Origin: Alphaproteobacteria bacterium AO1-B | GTDB lineage: Bacteria > Pseudomonadota > Alphaproteobacteria > Rhizobiales > Stappiaceae | Reading direction: 5' to 3' | Assembly: GCA_001890945.1 (NCBI GenBank) | Contig: MLAX01000001.1 | Span: 1,178,001 to 1,242,000, forward strand | DNA: 64,000 nucleotides | Shown here: positions 61,701 to 64,000 of the stretch, piece after piece | How positions within the stretch are numbered: position 1 is the stretch's first letter | Layout: every line of letters begins with the position of its first letter | Program-made: the position numbers and the translations under genes | The notes under the pieces: generated by a model | What the model was told of the DNA's origin: nothing | Databases searched by the model: none | What the model saw: only the letters and a program-made list of their open reading frames with translations

Positions 61701-62096
61701 ATCATTATGCTATCGGCCAATATCGGTGATCAGGCGCTGAAACCGGAAGGGCCAACCAATCACACTGCGTCGCTCGCCAAGCCGTTTGATATTCACCAGC
61801 TGCTCGATCTGATCCAACAACATACGGGTGTCGAATGGAGCGAACATGCACAGGTGGAATCAGATTTGGCACTCTCTCAAAGCTCTGGACTGACGTCGCC
61901 GGGAGGGCGCCATATTGCCGATCTGATCAATCTCGCTGAAATTGGCTATGTTGAGGGGATTGAGGCGAAGCTGACGGAGCTGACCGAAGACCCGGTCAAC
62001 GAGCCGCTGGTTCGCGCGCTGCAGGAGCATCTGAGCCGGTTCGATTTTGAAGGGTACAAGGATGTGTTGAACGGATTGGAGAGGCAGGATGGATAA
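58704..62096 (+). CDS. NCS1-type permease fused to histidine kinase and receiver (hybrid sensor)
   Basis: 1130-residue hybrid. Residues about 20-490 resemble nucleobase/cation symporter-1 permeases with about 12 helices (FGYIGSTITSLIYASFTFILF in part: GYIGSTITSLIYASFT). Residues 505-547 are Cys-rich: CSICENPF, AYCPAY, ICSLCCSLDARCHDSC, a possible zinc or iron site. Two more helices (about 575-645) precede a coiled coil and the kinase core: phospho-His near 689 in LSHELRTPLNAVLGYAQ, NLLSNAIKFT, DSGPGIPLNEQ. A receiver near 930-1050 has Asp in YLVDILMPGTNGWE. GTG start with GAGG; the stop overlaps the next gene by eight bases. Likely senses a urea- or purine-related compound. Confidence 0.87.
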   Translation: MTARQRIVPIRRQYNKWVNNQTLEDYALRFTAKGARKFSSRAISQTAIGAISFLALEAIGGAITLSHGTANAFLAIFVGSLVLLIVGLPISRYAVRYGVDIDLLTRGAGFGYIGSTITSLIYASFTFILFAIEASIMSGALEFAFGIPLWLGYIISAVAVIPLVTHGITWISRFQLATQPFWIILNILPFVFILFTDWQALGTWLSFSGIDPATGAPKAAQSGWDSISLISFGAASAVILALMAQIGEQVDFLRFLPATDHGRKRHRLAVFLAGPGWVILGAPKMIAGSFLAVLVLSHGVPVEHADDPSRMYTVAFGYMIPNETVVLLLMAAFVVVAQLKINVMNAYAGSLAWSNFFSRLTHSHPGRVVWLVFNVVIALLLMELGIYRMLEETLGVFSIIAMAWLSAISADLFINKPLGLSPPGIEFKRAHLYDINPVGTGAMLLAAGFALAAQFGYFGKVAAALSTFLAMAIAFVAAPLIAWATKGQYYLARKPRKSWQARDHIACSICENPFEPEDMAYCPAYQAPICSLCCSLDARCHDSCKPKARLNYQLGSVAGAVLPVPVMEMFQTRLGRYALTAVFGIAAIGAVLWIIYAQAVSRLGDPTGILGEIVALIFFVFAIAAGIASWFLVLAHDTRHVAEEESARQNALLQKEIDAHNVTDAALQKAKEDAEAANLAKSRYVVGLSHELRTPLNAVLGYAQVLERDEALPTARKPAVTTIRRSAEHLSGLIDGLLDISRIEAGRLQVYSNEINCHEFLDQIVDMFRMQAKAKGLDFHFERADNLPVIVRTDEKRLRQILVNLLSNAIKFTNAGHVSFAVTYRSQVASFVVEDSGPGIPLNEQAKIFEPFARSATQETDRIPGLGLGLTITKLLTETLGGAVALSSSEGDGSRFEVRLMLAAVDKPVTAVRREKRISGYVGPRQTIAVIDDNPDHRALVRDILDPLGFVVLEAASANQCVEVVLPLKPDLYLVDILMPGTNGWELVKDLRMKGETAPIIMLSANIGDQALKPEGPTNHTASLAKPFDIHQLLDLIQQHTGVEWSEHAQVESDLALSQSSGLTSPGGRHIADLINLAEIGYVEGIEAKLTELTEDPVNEPLVRALQEHLSRFDFEGYKDVLNGLERQDG

Positions 62097-62997
62097 CCGC
62101 CGCGACACCGTTCTTGTGGTTGATGACAGCCCGGACTCCCTCGGCTTTGTGACAGAAGCTCTGAAAAAGACCGGCATTGCGGTCCTGGTTGCGACCAGTG
62201 GTGAAGCAGCTCTCTCCATCTGCGAGCGGGTAACCCCGGACACAATCCTCATGGATGCAGTGATGCCGGGGCTCGACGGGTTCGAAACCTGCCGGAAGCT
62301 CAAGGAGAACCAAGGCCTTCAGCATGTTCCTGTGATCTTCATGACAGGGCTTTCGGAGACGGAACACATCGTAAAGGCACTGGATTGCGGCGGGGTCGAC
62401 TTTCTCACCAAGCCCATTGATGTTGATGAGCTGAAGGCCCGGATCAAGGTGCATTTGCGCAACGCCCGATCCGTTCAGAGTGCGCATGTTGCGCTCGATG
62501 CCGCCGGACGGCATCTCGTCGCTGTATCCTCGGAAGGGGCGATCCTGTGGACCACGCCCCAGATCCACACCCTTTTGGCGCGGACCGGCGCTGCAGATGC
62601 AACGCTTTTTCAGCTGGGCCGTGCGCTTGGCGAATGGCTTGAGAGCAGTGCAGATGCGCCACGGCGCGGCAGTTTCATGTTGGGACTGTCTGAAGAATTG
62701 GCCGTCCAGCTCTATCCTCTCGGCCGTGTTGGGCCGGATGAGAATCTCTTTCGCGTGACGGCGGAAGACGAGGAAGGGCAAGTGCGGGCGCTGCAGGTCG
62801 AGTTTCAGCTGACCCAGCGCGAAGCAGAAGTCCTGATCTGGATTGCCAAAGGCAAGTCCAACAAGGATATTGGCGAAATCCTGAACCTGAGCCCACGAAC
62901 GGTGAACAAGCACCTTGAGCAGATTTTTGTAAAGCTTGGGGTCGAGAACCGCGCCTCCGCCGCCGTCCGGGCTGCAGAGGTCATGTTCGCGCTCTAA
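62089..62997 (+). CDS. Response regulator with LuxR-type output, partner of the permease-kinase
   Basis: 302-residue regulator. Receiver (about 5-120) with VDDSPDSL, phospho-Asp in ILMDAVMPGLDGFE, FMTGLSE and Lys in FLTKPIDVDE. A middle domain (about 130-225) of unclear type with SEGAILWTTPQIHTLL precedes the LuxR helix-turn-helix at the C-terminus: LTQREAEVLIWIAKGKSNKDIGE in part (TQREAEVLIWIAKGKSNKDI) and LSPRTVNKHLEQIFVKLGVE. Its ATG lies eight bases inside the kinase gene. Probable regulator of the urt promoter region. Confidence 0.87.
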   Translation: MDNRRDTVLVVDDSPDSLGFVTEALKKTGIAVLVATSGEAALSICERVTPDTILMDAVMPGLDGFETCRKLKENQGLQHVPVIFMTGLSETEHIVKALDCGGVDFLTKPIDVDELKARIKVHLRNARSVQSAHVALDAAGRHLVAVSSEGAILWTTPQIHTLLARTGAADATLFQLGRALGEWLESSADAPRRGSFMLGLSEELAVQLYPLGRVGPDENLFRVTAEDEEGQVRALQVEFQLTQREAEVLIWIAKGKSNKDIGEILNLSPRTVNKHLEQIFVKLGVENRASAAVRAAEVMFAL

Positions 62998-63114
62998 ATT
63001 TCCAGATCCGAAAACCACGCTTGATCTACCAGTTGGCGAAGCGGGATGGACTTTTGCGCCTGTTTCTGGCACTCAAGGGGTTCATAATTGACATAAACTT
63101 ACAAAACGCAGGTT

Positions 63115-64000
63115 ATGACAACTGCATATTCAGGTCTGGTGGGCAATCTTCTGCGAGGGTATGCCGAGGCTGGTTACAGTCAGGCAGATGCACTCACCGC
63201 GGCCAAGCTTGAGTGTTTGTCGGATGCGCCGACGGCGCAGGATTTCATCCGCCTCAGCCGCGCAATCTCCCTTCAGATGAACGACGAGTTCGCCGGGCAG
63301 CTGGAGCGGCCGCAGCGCATTGGCACGCTGGCACTGATGGCAGAACACGCTTCCCGCGGACAGACGGTCGGTGGCGCGCTCTCGCGGCTGGCGGAATTCA
63401 TGAACATGCTGGACAACACGTTCACTGTGACATTTTCCACTGCCGGTTCAGAGTGCCGGTTTCAGCTCGAGCGCACGACCCCAGCCTTTCCGAGGTCGGA
63501 ATTTGGTATTGAGGCTATATTGGTGTTGATGCACCGGCTGACGGGGTGGCTCGCCAGTAAATGGGTGCCGCTGGCGTCGGTCTGGTTCGACTATCCACGG
63601 CCGGCCTGGGCGTCAGGCTGTGGCGAACTCTTCCCCGGCGCACGTTCTTCGTTTTCCTCTGAAAACAGCGGCTTTTCTATGCCGGTCGATGTTCAAGCCT
63701 GGCCTTTGCACCGGAGTGAGGAGGCCGCCGTTGCCTGGGCCCGGCGCACGCCGATGGATGCCTTCATGCCCGTGGCTTTGCTTCAAGATGTGTCGCAAGA
63801 AGTGGCGGGGCTGATTGAGGCGGCGATCGTTGAAAACAGGCCATTGCCGTCCATGGATGAACTTGCCAGCCTGCTTGAGGTGCCGGTCTACACGCTGCGA
63901 CGCCGTTTGAAAAAAGAAGGTGTCTCACTTCCAGATATCCGACTTCAGGTCAAGCGGGACCATGCCCGTGCGATGCTGGCAGAAACAGACGAGAGTATCG
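63115..64000 (+). CDS. AraC family transcriptional regulator, cut by the window edge
   Basis: First 295 residues of a regulator that continues past the right edge. The N-terminal region (about 10-190) resembles the arabinose-binding-like sensor of OruR/ArgR-type AraC proteins: LSRAISLQMNDEF, GTLALMAEHASRGQTVGGAL in part, and VWFDYPRPAW. The C-terminal helix-turn-helix begins near 245 with MDELASLLEVPVYTLRRRLKKEGVS in pieces (LASLLEVPVYTLRRRLKKEG) and LQVKRDHARAMLAET. ATG 63115 follows AACGCAGG. Target and ligand are unknown; the urt and permease-kinase genes lie upstream. Confidence 0.82.
   Translation, partial: MTTAYSGLVGNLLRGYAEAGYSQADALTAAKLECLSDAPTAQDFIRLSRAISLQMNDEFAGQLERPQRIGTLALMAEHASRGQTVGGALSRLAEFMNMLDNTFTVTFSTAGSECRFQLERTTPAFPRSEFGIEAILVLMHRLTGWLASKWVPLASVWFDYPRPAWASGCGELFPGARSSFSSENSGFSMPVDVQAWPLHRSEEAAVAWARRTPMDAFMPVALLQDVSQEVAGLIEAAIVENRPLPSMDELASLLEVPVYTLRRRLKKEGVSLPDIRLQVKRDHARAMLAETDESI

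Noticed and set aside
1..64000. tRNA, rRNA, CRISPR arrays, insertion sequences, integrases, prophage genes
   Set aside because: Looked for in all gaps; no cloverleaf-like sequence, regular repeat-spacer pattern, transposase motif or terminal inverted repeat was seen.

Overview
The window looks like the chromosome of an aerobic or microaerobic marine alphaproteobacterium, most likely Hyphomicrobiales of the Roseibium/Labrenzia (Stappiaceae) type. The reasons are the FixLJ-FixK circuit controlling a cbb3 oxidase, the ligase-associated DNA-damage genes, the alphaproteobacterial TauE/TIGR02186 pair, a urea-type ABC transporter beside a transporter-kinase, and moderately high G+C with frequent GTG/TTG starts. 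I saw no tRNA, rRNA, insertion sequence, integrase, prophage or CRISPR array. Family assignments come from reading motifs; no database was searched.

Layout. 0-4 kb: anion exporter plus TIGR02186 partner, a secreted histidine phosphatase and an AI-2E-type transporter. 3.7-8.1 kb: three of the four ligase-associated DNA repair genes (PdeM nuclease, Lhr-like helicase, exonuclease); the fourth, the ATP-dependent ligase, lies 12 kb away at 20.05-21.7 kb. Between them are an NTF2-like protein, a VOC protein, a secretion operon (9.3-13.3 kb), a TetR/MipA divergent pair, a DEAD-box RNA helicase and a chemoreceptor. 22-31 kb: a thioesterase and signalling genes (LuxR-type regulator, GGDEF-EAL protein, Na+/solute symporter-kinase hybrid). 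31-48 kb: an aminotransferase and the low-oxygen respiration region: fixL, fixJ, a lone receiver, fixK, a MerR fusion, hemN, an AbrB-type membrane protein, ccoNOQP and ccoGHIS. 48-52 kb: a receiver protein, aroQ, an undecaprenyl-phosphate sugar transferase and UDP-glucose dehydrogenase. 52.5-63 kb: urtABCDE divergent from an NCS1-permease/kinase hybrid and its LuxR-type regulator. An AraC-type regulator runs off the right edge.

The most unusual unit is at 9.2-13.3 kb. An HlyD-type adaptor and an ABC exporter with an intact C39 peptidase domain are followed by a small gene whose product starts with a microcin-V-like double-glycine leader and ends in what looks like a peptidase S74 (intramolecular chaperone) domain with its Ser and Lys in place. 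The two transcription units carry the same 18-bp sequence with a LacI-type palindrome in their promoters. This suggests a dedicated export system for a peptide or fibre-like protein processed twice: by the exporter's C39 domain and by self-cleavage. I know of no described system with this combination.

How the genes fit together. FixL/FixJ would activate fixK; FixK (FNR-type recognition helix) would act on FNR boxes seen upstream of ccoN and hemN; CcoGHIS supplies copper and assembly functions for the oxidase. The hemN box lies exactly where a class II FNR site should be for a transcript starting at the hemN start codon, so a leaderless mRNA is predicted. The urt operon and the NCS1-kinase share an intergenic region with a perfect 16-bp palindrome, a candidate site for the adjacent response regulator.
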